Made by a program: the position numbers and the translations under genes. Below, one piece after another: positions 1 through 10,667 of a stretch of 64,000 bases of DNA. Each line of letters begins with the position of its first letter. Positions within the stretch are counted from its first letter, which is position 1. The notes beneath the pieces were generated by a model, which searched no databases, had not been told where the DNA came from, and worked only from the letters and a program-made list of their open reading frames with translations. The stretch comes from Polyporus tsugae (Eukaryota > Basidiomycota > Agaricomycetes > Polyporales > Polyporaceae), in the NCBI GenBank assembly GCA_024305745.1, contig JAHRBS010000017.1, positions 1-64,000 on the forward strand, given 5' to 3'.

Positions 1-1790
1 AAAATTAACAGGATTTGTTAGAGTAATAACTAAAAAAACTAGAAAATAGTTGCAGCAAAGGGCTAATAAATCAATTAAGAAATTTTTCCAATGTATTTAT
101 TTAAATTTTATTAGACCGGACGAAATATATATAATATAATATATTTAGTTTGGGTCTTAAAAAACAAAAGATTATGGAAAATATCAAGTAGGTTTAAAAA
201 ACCTTAAAAAAACATTGTATTTTTAATTATTTTAATTAATTTAAGGATTTAACCTCGATCTTTAAATAATGATTAATGCGACTCTTTTAACTGATATTAA
301 TCATAACAAAACCTATATTTAATTAACATATCGTTATTTAAAATAACAAATATAATAAAATAATATAATAATATTTTAATGAGAATTTTTATTAAATAAA
401 AAATAAATTTAATATTGTTAGGCTTTAATTTAACAATCAATTAAAAACTAAAACCCAATCTTAAAAAAATGTTTAAAAAAAAAAATAAATTAATTATATA
501 TTCAAAAAAATTTAAAAAAGGAATTAAGGATAAATGAAAAAAAAATAAGGTATTTAGGTATAAAAAAAGCCAAAAAATTGTTCCCTCCTCACTCCCATCC
601 TACGCCCGGACGGGTGGACCACGGAGTAGGGGGAGAAATAAAAAAAAAATTATGTCCAAAGTGATTACAGCTTAAAACTGAAAGCACCTTTCTTTTGTTT
701 TTTTGGAGTTATATAGCCTGTATTCAACATTTAAATTAGATTTTACTTCTAGCTAAACTCACCATAATTGAATTTTTTTAACTGTTATTACTAGGTACCA
801 AATTTTACCTCTCATTAATCTTCCACCTAATTTTAATTATTTACCACCGGTTAAAATAGTAGCAAATCTATAAATTTATTTAAATTTACTTCTAAACATC
901 ATTTTATTTGAGATTGGTTGTTTAAAAATCTTCCTAAATTTCTTAGTAAAAGAGGGGTTTCTTCTAAATAAAAGAAACCTAAATTTACATAAAAATATTA
1001 AATTAAAAAATTTGGGACTATTTGGACTAAACTGAAAATATTAAATTGGAGTTAATTCTAATTGACTGGTTTTAAAAGAATGGGACTTAAATTTAGCCCA
1101 CTTAAATCTTGTAATTGTAGTGATATTTTAAATCTAAAAAGTTTTTTGTTAAAAAAAAAAGTCTTTTTATTAAAGAAAACAAATAAACAAAATAAAGTTA
1201 ATAATAATATTTTAAGGGGAGTTGAGTTAAATAAATTAAGGGTCTACTTATTTACACTACTCATTTCAAAGAAGCAATATTCTAATATTTTAGTGTTAAC
1301 TTTTTTATTTAATATTTTTGAATTTTAAGTTTTTTGAAATTAAAACATTCATATAAAAAAAAAAGTATCTTTGAGTTTGGCAGCTAAAAGGCTTATATAA
1401 AAGGTTTACTAAAAAGATTTTAAACTAATTTTTGGGAATAAACAGTTTGTAATTCATCATCTTCTTTTTTTTTTTCGGGGAATGTAAGTTTCAAAAAAAA
1501 AAAAAAATCTATTTTTAATCCTAACTTATGATGTTTTTCTGAAATTAGCGCATTTAGTTTCTTTAATTATTTAATGTTTTAATGTGTAAAAATTATTTTC
1601 TTCTTTATTTTGAGATTTTTATTAATTGATTATAATATTTAGCTATTTCTAATACTGGTGATAAAGTCTATTCTTTTTTCTTTTTAAAGTTGGTGGTTTA
1701 TTAATTATTGTGATTTTAATGTTGGCTAAAAATCTATGTAGAATATTGATTATTGATTGGTAAGAAAAAAATTGGGGTTGTTTTCCATTA
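1..1790. other. AT-rich noncoding region
   Basis: No gene is supported here. The sequence is A/T-rich with long homopolymers and one GC-rich double hairpin (listed separately). A short open frame at 1062-1328 is low complexity (Lys, Leu and Phe runs) and looks like chance. Confidence 0.5.
581..637. repeat. GC cluster, double-hairpin type
   Basis: A 57-base GC-rich island in very AT-rich surroundings. The outer arms (pyrimidine-rich at 581-595, purine-rich at 623-637) are imperfect reverse complements. The centre holds CCCGGACGGG. The same CCCGGACGGG core appears at 15.49 kb, and related CTCCGGGAG islands at 15.58 and 32.55 kb. It resembles the GC clusters or double-hairpin elements of fungal mtDNA. 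Confidence 0.55.
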
Positions 1791-1794
1791 TTGA

Positions 1795-2085
1795 AGATTT
1801 ATTAATTAAACGATTGGTTCAATTTATTTTTATTTTTCATAAAAAATGAGGCATTTTAAATTTAAGCTACCCTTATTTATCCCATTGTATTCAAGGTAAT
1901 ATTAAACATTTCGTTTTTACCCCTTTTTACCTAATTATTTAAATAGTGGAATATTAATGTTTTATTAAAAATATTTTTATAAGATTGATAAATAAAGTTT
2001 TAAGGCTAAATAGGATTAATCATAAAATTTATCCATTATTTAAATTCATTATTTCTGATTCTTACTTAAACATTAAATTAATTTT
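1795..2085. repeat. Dispersed repeat, copy 1 (degenerate)
   Basis: Imperfect copy of the ~260-base repeat also at ~4468-4735 and ~49995-50255. Shared landmarks are CATTGTATTCAAGGTAATAT and AGATTGATAAATAAAGTTTT. Compared with the 50-kb copy it differs mainly by extra single bases, often in A or T runs. A cox2 3'-end fragment follows it, as in copy 2. Confidence 0.7.
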
Positions 2086-2142
2086 TAAGCCCTTTAGTGG
2101 GCACTACATAAAAAAATTTATTGGTTTGCATTATAATTAGGA

Positions 2143-2238
2143 TTATGCGGCATCTCATCCATTGACTAAGTAAACCTGCGATGATTTATGTTTCTATTAC
2201 TATTGCCCATGAAACCATGGTACACCACCACCAGCACA
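2143..2238 (-). pseudogene. Degenerate copy of the cox2 3' end
   Basis: The plus strand carries TTATGCGGCATC, then after a scrambled stretch CATGAAACCATGGTACAC, matching the reverse complement of the last ~30 codons of cox2 (the HGFMPIA part and the terminal DAA-stop). Indels destroy the frame. With repeat copy 1 it parallels the arrangement at 4.47-4.93 kb, so the two regions are duplicates, or one is a badly resolved copy of the other. Confidence 0.65.
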
Positions 2239-2430
2239 CTTAATATTTACTCTTTTAAAGTATATTTTCTTCAATGTAAATTTTTAAAATAGAGGGGGGC
2301 CGATTAGGGGTTTTAATATTTTCTTATATTTAACCTATTTTAACTTCTTAGAGTTTGTCTATAAATAGATTTTTAATTTAGATTTTTAATTGTAGGTATC
2401 TAATCTTCTATTTAAAATTTTAATTTTTAA

Positions 2431-2697
2431 GTCATTTATTTTGATCAATCACAGGATTTAAAAATTGTAGGGTCAAGAAGAGATGGCTGTAGAATAGCTA
2501 ACCCAGGATTTAATAAGATTTTAGGGATGTACAGTTATAAAGCAAAACAATATTTTGTTATAACCCAAAGTTATAGTATGATTAAATGGCGGAGAAAAAG
2601 TAATTACAAAAAAAAATTAAATATTTCCTATTTAATATTATATAAAACTTATAGCATTTATTTAAAATTACATATAAAAATAAGTTTTAATATATAA
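2431..2697 (+). other. Unassigned open frame, possible gene remnant
   Basis: 88 sense codons without a stop, ending in TAA at 2695. The first ATG is at 2527, so an ATG-started product would be only ~56 aa. The middle (around SRRDGCRIANPGFNK) is less biased than the surrounding DNA, but I recognise no family. It could be chance or a fragment of a mobile ORF. Confidence 0.2.
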
Positions 2698-2767
2698 TTA
2701 ATAATTTAAAAGTTTGATAGGCCTATTATATTACAAATTTATTATTTTCTTTAAATATAAAAATCCA

Positions 2768-2870
2768 TAAAAGCCCCTATACTTCATTAGGTTTATATTG
2801 GACTTTCTTTTTCCTTAAAGGGCCAATCCCATAAGGAATAGGGGGGGCATAATACCGGATTAGGTATTTT
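2768..2870. repeat. GC-rich hairpin region
   Basis: The left arm around 2772-2791 (CCCCTATACTTCATTAGG) and right arm around 2831-2851 (CCATAAGGAATAGGGGGG) are imperfect reverse complements, with a second small GC palindrome between them. It looks like another GC-cluster element in an AT-rich spacer. Confidence 0.4.
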
Positions 2871-2879
2871 TTATCCTTT

Positions 2880-3740
2880 GTTAAAAAAAAATGTAAACAA
2901 CCCAAAATTAATCCATATAAAAGTTAAAAATACTAATAAAATATATTTTAAAGCTATATAATATTAACAAAAAGTCTTTTTCAAATGTAGTTCATTTACT
3001 TTAATAGTAGAATTATAGAATTAAAATCTACTTACGATACTTATTACATCTACTGGATACTATTAAATATTTAAAAAATAAATTTATAAATCCAAACATC
3101 AGGAAATAAAAAAAAGTATTCGGCATCCTTTAAATTAGTTTTAAAAATGCTTATAAATTTTTTAGTATTGAAACAAGAAATTGTAGGGGGTTGGGGGGGG
3201 TTATATGGTTATTCCTTATCACTATAAACAAGAATTTTTACTACTGTTTGTAGAAAGAAAGACACAAAATGTATTTTTTTGTAAACCAATCATCTTAATA
3301 TATATAAACAATCTTTAAGTTTACTCATTGCTATGCAATTCAATAAAAAATGGGGGACATTTTAAAAAAGCGGTATATATTTTAGAAAAAAATTAATAGA
3401 TCGATTCTAGAATACTTATTTAACTAATATATAAAATTATATAAATAATAATAAATTAATAAAATCAATACACCTTTCCACAACTTTTTCAACATGCCGT
3501 TATTAGTTTGAAGTTTAAAATGATAAAGTGAAAAATAGAATTATAATGGTAAATATACATAATAAGAATAACTTATTTAATAAATAAAACATATTTTAGA
3601 TATCTTATTATGTATTTTTTATTCTTTTTGTAATAAGGGAAAGAGAGTTATTGATTTTTCTTTTTTATTTAAGTCATTAGTTATAGTAATTATAGTTTTT
3701 GAATATTTATATTTTTTAAAGCATAGCTTATACCCATAAG
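2880..3740. other. AT-rich spacer
   Basis: No gene is supported. A G-rich run lies near 3186-3200. The rest is A/T-rich without a persistent frame. Confidence 0.5.
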
Positions 3741-3756
3741 ACATGACTATTAACGT

Positions 3757-4000
3757 TGCCGCTGTACTGTTAAACACAAACGGCTTGTCTTGCTCTCATT
3801 TTGAGATAAGAAATTCTTAGTGCTTGATCTGTAATAGTATTTTCATCAATAAAAGCAGTGTTTGCGGTGGAGTTTTTACTACTGCTCTATACATTAATAA
3901 AGCTCCTAAACCGGGGCCACTCCATATCCAATTAAACCTGGATTTTCTTGGTATAATGTATATAGTTTTTGAGTATACTGATTACTGATTCTAAGTCTAT
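3757..4000 (-). pseudogene. Frameshifted ORF remnant with one hydrophobic segment
   Basis: On the minus strand a coding-like stretch crosses three frames: an N-terminal part ending near NPGLIGYGVAP, a hydrophobic part GLGALLMYRAVV, and a tail FIDENTITDQALRISYLKM that ends at a stop near 3780. Joining needs one indel near 3911 and one near 3872. It begins just downstream of the stop of the 150-codon ORF at 4003-4455. The family is unknown. The single membrane-like segment recalls plasmid-type small ORFs, but that is only an impression. Confidence 0.35.
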
Positions 4001-4002
4001 TA

Positions 4003-4455
4003 TTACTTTACATCAAGGTATTCTATAACTTTATTTTCTGTCTTAGATATTATTTTATTTTCAAATAATATATTTTCAATAGTTGATTTAATTTCATTAG
4101 TATAAGTATTAGAATTAGTCACATCTCTCAAACTATTAAAGGTTTTTTCTCCTTTGATTAAAGGATATAGAGGAGAGAATAATTTTTTATTATCTACACT
4201 TTCATTTTCTTGTACAAATAAATTTAAACTATTATTAATAATTTCTTTTTTATTTATGTTGTTTGCTTGAGATAATTCAGGAAATGCTTCCGAGTAAGAT
4301 GTGACTGTTGATTCTATGTATTCTGGAAGCAGTCATTGGCTCAGAGTGAGCTCTGATTTCATTAAAATATTAGCATCCTGAACAGGATTATTGGATAATG
4401 GAGGAACATTACTATATAATACATTAGAACTATGAAAGTGTTTTTTTGTTACCAT
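4003..4455 (-). CDS. Hypothetical 150-aa protein (needs TGA = Trp)
   Basis: Starts MVTKKHFHSSN at 4455 and runs to TAA at 4003. One in-frame TGA, read as Trp in code 4, falls in the context LTLSQ-W-LLPEYIE. The product is hydrophilic, rich in Asn, Ser, Glu and Lys, with no membrane segment and no recognised domain. It starts directly beside dispersed repeat copy 2, just as the 340-aa ORF at 48965-49987 starts beside copy 3. I do not recognise the family. The surrounding sequence seems error-prone, so the frame may be incomplete. Confidence 0.4.
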
Positions 4456-4467
4456 TTAACGTTAATT

Positions 4468-4735
4468 AACGTTGGTTAATTTATTTTTACTTTTCATAAC
4501 TGAGCTATTTAAAATAGCTACTCTATTTATCCCCAGATCCAAAGAGATATACTTCCGTTTCTCTAATAACTTGGTTGGTTTTTATATTATTTTATATTTT
4601 TTATATAATAGTGATAAATAAAGGTTTTAAGCTAATAGATAATTCACTATTTAATTAATTTTAAATTTATATTTAAATTAATCATATTTTTTTTGATTTT
4701 ACTTAACATAAATTAAATTTCTTAGCTTTATAGGG
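4468..4735. repeat. Dispersed repeat, copy 2
   Basis: Second copy of the ~260-base repeat. It shares AACGTTGGTTAATTTATTTT, ACTTTTCATAACTGAGCTAT and AAGCTAATAGATAATTCA with the copy at 49995-50255. It lies between the 3' end of cox2 and the start of the ORF at 4003-4455. Confidence 0.8.
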
Positions 4736-4837
4736 GGGTATACATAATTTTTATTTTGATTATAATTATTAATTATGTAATTAAATACTTATAAAAAATA
4801 CATACATTAAATTTAATATGTTTTTTATTTGATTAGA

Positions 4838-5593
4838 TTATGCGGCATCTATCCATGCTAAGTATCTTGGATTGATACTGCTTCGATTGCTATTGGCATG
4901 AAACCATGGGTACACACCACAGATTCAGAACATTGACCGTAGAAAGTACCTGTTCTTTCAGCTAAGATAGAAGTTTGATTTAATCTACCAGGTACTGCAT
5001 CAATTTTTAAACCTAAAGAAGGTATTGCAAAGAGTGGATAACATCAGCACCTGTAACAATTAATCTAATATGTGTATCAGTAGGAACAACTACTTTATTA
5101 TCAAACATCTAATAATCTAAATTGTCCTAATTCTAAATCTGATTCAGGTATCATATATGAATCAAATTCTATTGATTCTCCACTAACATTAATATAATCA
5201 CTATATTCATATGACCAATACCATTGGTGCCCTACTACTTTTATTGTAACAGTTGGAGAAATTACTTCATCTAATAAATATAATAATCTAAATGAAGGAA
5301 AATGGCAATAGCAATTAAAATGAAAGCTGGTGTAATAGTCCAAATTAATTCTATTAATGTACCGTGGTTAAGATATTATGTACAATAGGTGGAATTATTA
5401 TTATTAAGTAATACATTATTGATCCTATAACCCAAAATACACTTACACATATTACTACTAAATAGAAGAAGATAGTATTGTGTAATTCTACTATCCCTGT
5501 AAATCCTGGTGCTGCACTATCTTGAAATCCTAATTGCCAAGGTTGTGGTGCATCGTTATAAATTGTATTAAAAATTGAAAAGTAATTTAACAT
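4838..5593 (-). pseudogene. cox2: Cytochrome c oxidase subunit 2, broken by several indels
   Basis: Subunit 2 carries the CuA centre that takes electrons from cytochrome c. Recognisable from the N-terminus (APQPWQLGFQDSAAPG) through [14 protein letters not shown], the CuA region (GQCSE ... HGFMPIA) and the terminal WIDAA-stop; the span of 252 codons is normal. The frame breaks repeatedly: one base missing near 5364, two extra T near 5301, one extra T near 5103, one base missing near 5030, a scrambled patch near 4910-4925, and one base missing near 4863. No single frame exceeds 80 codons. Either this copy is dead or the sequence is unreliable here. cox2 is essential, so a good copy must exist somewhere. 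Confidence 0.85.
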
Positions 5594-5825
5594 AATTGTT
5601 ATTAATTCATTTATTTAATGATTAAATTTGAACTTAGTATATTTTACTCACTATATTTTATTTATAAATAATTTATATTTATATTAATATTAATATTAAT
5701 AAGTTTAATACCCTGTCTATGAAGACAATCATGATTAAAATCATTGCTTAATTAATAAATTAAAGGCATCCTAAGTTACATCTTAAAAATAATACATCTT
5801 TTTACTAAGGTAAAAAAAAAAAATA

Positions 5826-5905
5826 AAGGAGAATTGAACTCACTAATATATTTATCATTATTTAATATAAATATATACTTAAACCATTAAGCAACAATAT
5901 TTTTA
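5826..5905 (-). tRNA. tRNA-like sequence, identity unresolved
   Basis: On the minus strand a D-arm-like TTGCTTAATGGTTTAAGT and a T-arm-like GAGTTCAATTCTC are correctly spaced. The anticodon region is A/T-rich and folds into a larger hairpin, so the anticodon cannot be read safely (TAA is one option). It may be a decayed or mis-sequenced gene. Confidence 0.35.
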
Positions 5906-5924
5906 ATTATTAAAACATGGTCCA

Positions 5925-5974
5925 TTTTTATGAATTTCAAAGATTCTTGTTTAAACCATTAAACTAAAGATGCA
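5925..5974 (-). tRNA. Partial tRNA-Gln (TTG)-like sequence
   Basis: The minus strand reads TGCATCTTTAGTTTAATGG, then an anticodon arm GAAT-CTTTGAA-ATTC with anticodon TTG. The D-arm and anticodon arm fit fungal mitochondrial tRNA-Gln, but the T-arm (around GGACCATG) and the 3' acceptor strand are not recoverable. It is degenerate or hit by sequence errors. Confidence 0.35.
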
Positions 5975-6014
5975 TTTAAATAAATAAAATTATTTTATAA
6001 AAGCAAACATTTAA

Positions 6015-6090
6015 TACGAGTAAAGAGACTTGAACTCTTAAAATAATGAAAACCTAAGATTCACTCGGCTACCAATTTCGACATACTCGC
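6015..6090 (-). tRNA. trnL(uag): tRNA-Leu (TAG)
   Basis: The acceptor GCGAGTA pairs with TACTCGT (one G-T). D-stem TCG/CGA, anticodon loop CTTAGGT (anticodon TAG), T-arm AAGAG-TTCAAGT-CTCTT. It lies between the degenerate tRNAs and trnV, all on the minus strand downstream of rns. Confidence 0.85.
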
Positions 6091-6142
6091 CATACTTTAC
6101 TAAAAAAACTAAACTAAAATAATTTAAATTTAAAATATGGAT

Positions 6143-6215
6143 AAGAGGTGGGGGATTCGAACTCCCGGTCAATAATGTGTAAGATTACTGCTTTAACCAA
6201 CTAAGCTAACCCCTT
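6143..6215 (-). tRNA. trnV(uac): tRNA-Val (TAC)
   Basis: Acceptor AAGGGGT/ACCTCTT, D-arm GCTT...AAGC, anticodon arm GTAAT-CTTACAC-ATTAT (anticodon TAC), T-arm with the TTCGAAT loop. A clean cloverleaf just downstream of the rns 3' end. Confidence 0.9.
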
Positions 6216-6304
6216 CCTATAAAATTTTTGATTATAATTTTAATCTTATATTTATTTTTTATATTGATTTAATTTATAAACATATAGGGGGTTACAAATT
6301 AATT

Positions 6305-7885
6305 ATTATCCAGCTGCACTTTCCAGTACAGCTACCATGCTATGACTTTTGAGATGTTACCCCAATGAATTCACTAAATCCAATAAGTTTAGCATAATCC
6401 TCAAAATACTTTACTTAAAGCAATGAGCTACTATGCAAAAAACATTAACTTACTCCAGTTTCCTCCACTAAAAGCTTCTTCCCAGCGACAGACAGTTAGT
6501 TCATCACGAAACTAGCTTCACCGTTGCGCTACTTATCAACGATTACTCGGAATTCCTTCTTCATGCCTCCGAATTACAGGAGCCAATCCGGCTTATATTT
6601 AATATAAATCACTTTGTTTAATGTTTAGCTCCACCTCTCTTGGGAAGTATTGCATCACTTTGTAAAAGTTTTTGTGGCACGTCTATAGCCCAGAACATGA
6701 GGGCCATACCGACTTGTCTTAGCCCCCGCTGAATCTCTATCAGATTCATTAGTTATTAAGTATAAATTAATAACAGGGATTTCGTTCGTTAGTGGAATTA
6801 ACCTAATGTTTAACAACACGAACTGAAGACAGCCATGCAACACCTGTACTTAAGTACTTTAAATTATAAAATACTCCTAATTTTTTCTTTTCCTTTTCAG
6901 TAAAGAAAATTTATAGTTTGTATGCAAGTTCTGGTAAGGTTTTACGCGGATTATCGTATTAAATAACATGCTTCACTCCGTTTGCTTCGAGACCGACTAA
7001 TTTTTTTGTTTTCTACTTTGCAGTAGTACTCACAAGGCGGAATGGTTATTGTGTTAACTTCGCCTCTAGTTATTTTAATTTAACTAATGACTACCATTCA
7101 TCGTTTACAGAAAGGAGTACCGGGGTATCTAATCCTATTTCCTACCCTAACCTTCGTTTCTCAGCGTCAATCATTAGTGGAGAGTGGCCTTCGCCCTGAG
7201 TATTCTGCCTAGGATCTATGGATATCAGCCCTCCTCTAGGCGTTATACACTATAACCTCTTTTTGATTCTAGCTTTCAATTTAGATACCATTTAATTTTT
7301 GCAATAATAATTCTTATAAAAGCTGCCTACAAACCCTTTACGCCTGTTTATGATGATTAACGTTCGCGTCTCTGGTCTTACCGAGTCTTCTGGCACCAGA
7401 TTTGGACGACACTCATAGTAAGGTATTATCATTATTTTCCCTTACGACATCATGAATTTGAAAAAATTCTATGATTTCAGTTAGCTAGTTCACTCTTACG
7501 AGCATTGACTAATATTCTCGACTGCTGGTAGTGTTATTACTACTTGGGAGATTTCATCCCCAATGTGGCCAGAGGTTCTTTCAAACTTGACTTTCGATCG
7601 TTGGCTTGGTAGGCCGTTACCCTATCAACTACCTAATCAAATTAAATAGAATCCTATAGCAGAAATTTTCCTTTACTTTATATCTCCTAGCTAAGAAGAC
7701 TATAGGGTATCTTATTTAACATACTCACCTCTACACCTTATCCCCTAATCCCATTAATATTAAAATATTAATTAATAAAGGATGTTGAGAACAACGATTT
7801 GCATGTCTTAAACTACTGAAAAACGTTCAATCGGAACCAAAATTAAATTCTTACTGAAAATTTAAACTTTCATACCTTTACAGTA
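6305..7885 (-). rRNA. rns: Small subunit ribosomal RNA
   Basis: Minus-strand SSU rRNA. The plus strand shows the reverse complement of the 790 loop (TACCGGGGTATCTAATCC near 7118), the 530 region (TCTTACCGAGTCTTCTGGCA near 7376) and the 3' end equivalent to bacterial AAGTCGTAACAAGGTA (near 6325-6350, ending CCAGCTGC at ~6309). The 5' side has the equivalent of GATTGAACG and ACATGCAAATCG (7790-7840). Length ~1.6 kb is normal and no intron is evident. Ends are accurate to about 20 bases. Confidence 0.93.
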
Positions 7886-8380
7886 TTAAGTTGTATTTTA
7901 TATGCTTAACGCAATGTTTACAGTCTCTTTTATTTTTATTTTTATACTTAACATTTAAATTTTTATTTGATTTAAACTTTTTTATTTTATTTTATTTATT
8001 AGATATATTATTAGTATTAATAATCAATAAGTTACCTAATTCCATATTAAAATTTCATAATCTGAATCTGTGAAATCTTTTTCAACATTATTGGATTATT
8101 TGAATAGTATTTTTTATATATCTTACTCTACTTCCATTTTAAATTTAATTGTACTTAATTAATTTTATTTAATAAAAATTAAAATTTTTTTTATTACAAT
8201 GGACTTAAAATTTGTTAGTATTTAAAGATTTAGGTGCAGAAAGGTTATCTATAACTTTAGGAATAAACTCTTTTATCATTTCTTATAGTAACTCCCATAT
8301 CCCCCTCATGTCATTTTACTTCAAATAACTTATTAAATATTAGACTCTGTTTTCCTTAGGACACCCTAATTATAAACATA
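7886..8380. other. AT-rich spacer upstream of rns
   Basis: Holds the rns leader and no supported gene. The 60-codon frame at 7891-8073 consists almost only of Leu, Phe, Ile and Asn codons and is judged spurious. Confidence 0.5.
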
Positions 8381-8389
8381 TAAATTCAC

Positions 8390-9593
8390 GATCAAGAAAA
8401 TGATCTGAATTTTTAATTAAAGCATTATATTTATAATTAAATATAATTGTTTCAATCATATCTCTAAAATAATTCCTAATTGAATTTTTTATTTCATTTT
8501 TAAGAAAATGATAAAATTTAAAATATTCTGGATGATCAGGATCTACATTTAAAAAAAAAGCTTAGGTAATTAGCTAATCTCCATCCTAATGTTAACAATG
8601 AATCTCTTTATTATGAACCAGTGAGTAGTCTATATTGAATTTGAAATTTGAATAAGACCATGATGTACCCATAAAAACAAATAATGTACCCTTATCACTC
8701 AAAAAGTGTTAATTAAATTAAAAAAATAGAATTAAACACTGATCATTTTATTTTTTCATACTACTTTGATAAAATCATTATTAAAGTGTGTACTTAACAC
8801 CACTATACTTACATTAATAATTCAACTATTTTTACATTGACTAATTATAATAGCATATATTTAAAATATAAATTTTTATAGTCTATCTATTATCGATGTT
8901 TAAACAATTATCTAAAGTATAATTTAGAAATCCAATGGAGTTAACTTTACTTAGTTATTTTTCAAATGTATTATACATTATTTTAATAAGAAAAGATTTA
9001 TAACCTTATTACCATTTTTATAGGGGGTGAAACATTTTCTTTTGTTAATTAAATTTGGTTATACATTACTCGTTTCACCGATACTTTTATATTCATGTTT
9101 ATACTGTTTAATTATATATTATTTATAATATTTTCTTGACTATTAACATTTACATTAATATTATTACTTTTGTAAAGTTACAGTGGTACATTTTGTGGTA
9201 ATCATCAAATGGTTCACAATATTGTAATATTTTTATGTTTAATGTTTTTAATATAACCAGGGGGTTCAGTATACGAATAGTCATATTATATACCCATTGA
9301 ATAGAACAGGATAACCTAAGAATCTTCTATAAGGTTTTAAAAAAACTATTAACTTCACTATTCAAATAAACATAATTATTGACTTCAGAAGTAGTTATAG
9401 CCTTGTCTATTATTTTTTTAGTACAATCTTGAATAAACAATGAGTAAAATAAGTTATTTTTTCTCAGCAAAACCTAATAATTTAATGTTTTGCCAGAAAG
9501 ATCCATTATTAATAAGAATATGAAAATGTTCAGGGGTTAAAACCAAATTGACTCTACTTGTATTAGTGCCTACCTAAAATATTAAATTTAACA
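8390..9593 (-). pseudogene. Decayed 3' part of an Asn/Gln-rich membrane protein gene
   Basis: Minus-strand remnant immediately downstream of the 308-aa ORF (9594-10520). Around 9250-9560 it reads, across frameshifts, LFIQDCTKKIIDKA, then a segment ending GYPVLFNG. This matches HFIQPDLLDRQIDAV and YGYPILFNGIYD of the ORF at 37437-38246 in the same order and spacing. Around 8400-8560 a further stretch (VDPDHPEYFKFYHFL) may match the end of the 38218-38901 ORF, but weakly. Many stops and indels show it is dead. Confidence 0.55.
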
Positions 9594-10520
9594 TTAGTAT
9601 AATTGATTATTAGTTTGACTATTGGTCTGAGTGTTACTATTACTTTGACTGTTATTATTACTTATAATCCCAGATGGTAAACTTCCATGATTATTACTTT
9701 CTACGTTACTTTTAACTTCGCTATTTACTGGTACAACTGGATTTAGTTGTGTAGTAGCTTGTTGATTAATTTGATTTAGAATAATATTATTTGTTGTTTT
9801 GCGTAGATTACCCTGAGTATTTTGTTGTACATTGGTTTGGTGATCAGGAGAAACATCACCACCTTCACAATATATAGTATAACCAAAAATTATATTTTTT
9901 AATATTAGAGCACCATATGTAATATTAGTAGTCAAGTTCATGAATATTATTGCAGGTAAAGAAAGTAATAGTAATTTTTGTAATAAACTTAACTTATTTA
10001 TATCAACTTCTTCCATAGAGAAAGTAATTTCATTATAATGTTCTTCTAAATATAAACCACATAATGTAAATGATATTATCGAATTATATATAAATACCAT
10101 TTTATAAATATCATTATAACAAACACTTAATACAGAATATAATCTAAATAATACAATTATACTTAAATATATTAATACCATATTATAGATTATAAAACCT
10201 ATTAAATATATATATTTAACTTTACCATTTTTTACTTCTCTTATAAAGTATGGTATTCCTTTCAATGTAGTAATCACTAACCTACAACCTAAATTTAATT
10301 TAATAAAAAGTATATTAAATACACTTCCCATTAGTATCACATATTGTAATACACTATTATTCGGGATATCGATTAATAATTCAATTCTAAAGAAGTAGCT
10401 TATTATTCCCAATAGTAATAAGAATATTACGGATTTGTAACTTACAATTATAATCCCAGTGTGATTTTTCACTATTTTATAATAATAACATAATAATTTA
10501 TTTAAATAAGCAAATATCAT
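9594..10520 (-). CDS. Plasmid-type membrane protein with Asn/Gln-rich tail (308 aa)
   Basis: Function unknown. Residues ~1-215 contain about five hydrophobic segments. A conserved junction (LLQKLLLLSLPAIIF, then GYTIYCEGGD) leads into a tail (~220-308) made mostly of Asn, Gln, Ser and Thr. The same junction (VIILLVFPSLLLLN ... GKTIYCQPDD) and Asn/Gln linker occur in the ORF at 37437-38246, and a truncated relative lies at 45508-45886. Here the tail stops where the relative continues into a folded domain, whose decayed copy lies just downstream, so this ORF is probably truncated. A TATCTATTCTTA motif sits ~21 bases before the start. It is divergent from the coiled-coil ORF at 10957. Confidence 0.6.
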   Translation of the reverse strand: MIFAYLNKLLCYYYKIVKNHTGIIIVSYKSVIFLLLLGIISYFFRIELLIDIPNNSVLQYVILMGSVFNILFIKLNLGCRLVITTLKGIPYFIREVKNGKVKYIYLIGFIIYNMVLIYLSIIVLFRLYSVLSVCYNDIYKMVFIYNSIISFTLCGLYLEEHYNEITFSMEEVDINKLSLLQKLLLLSLPAIIFMNLTTNITYGALILKNIIFGYTIYCEGGDVSPDHQTNVQQNTQGNLRKTTNNIILNQINQQATTQLNPVVPVNSEVKSNVESNNHGSLPSGIISNNNSQSNSNTQTNSQTNNQLY

Positions 10521-10540
10521 TTTTTTTTAATTTATTTTTT

Positions 10541-10552
10541 TAAGAATAGATA
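10541..10552 (-). promoter_or_regulatory. Putative plasmid-type promoter motif
   Basis: The minus strand reads TATCTATTCTTA, 21 bases before the 308-aa ORF start at 10520. It is one of six near-identical sites, each just upstream of a plasmid-type ORF. Confidence 0.45.
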
Positions 10553-10667
10553 TTATTATTAAAGTAACCATTTTCTAATCTATTAAAAAGAATGGTTCTA
10601 CCTATGTAATAGGTGGATACCTTTTAGAAAACTCTAAAGGTACCTTATTATCCTCAAAAAAGGATTA

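Noticed and set aside
1062..1328. 88-codon open frame on the plus strand
   Set aside because: Low-complexity Lys/Leu/Phe/Asn composition in A/T-rich spacer, no motif, no relation to any other ORF here.
6655..6843. 62-codon open frame on the minus strand
   Set aside because: Lies wholly inside rns; rRNA identity is clear.
7891..8073. 60-codon open frame upstream of rns
   Set aside because: Almost only Leu, Phe, Ile, Asn codons; expected by chance in such A/T-rich DNA.
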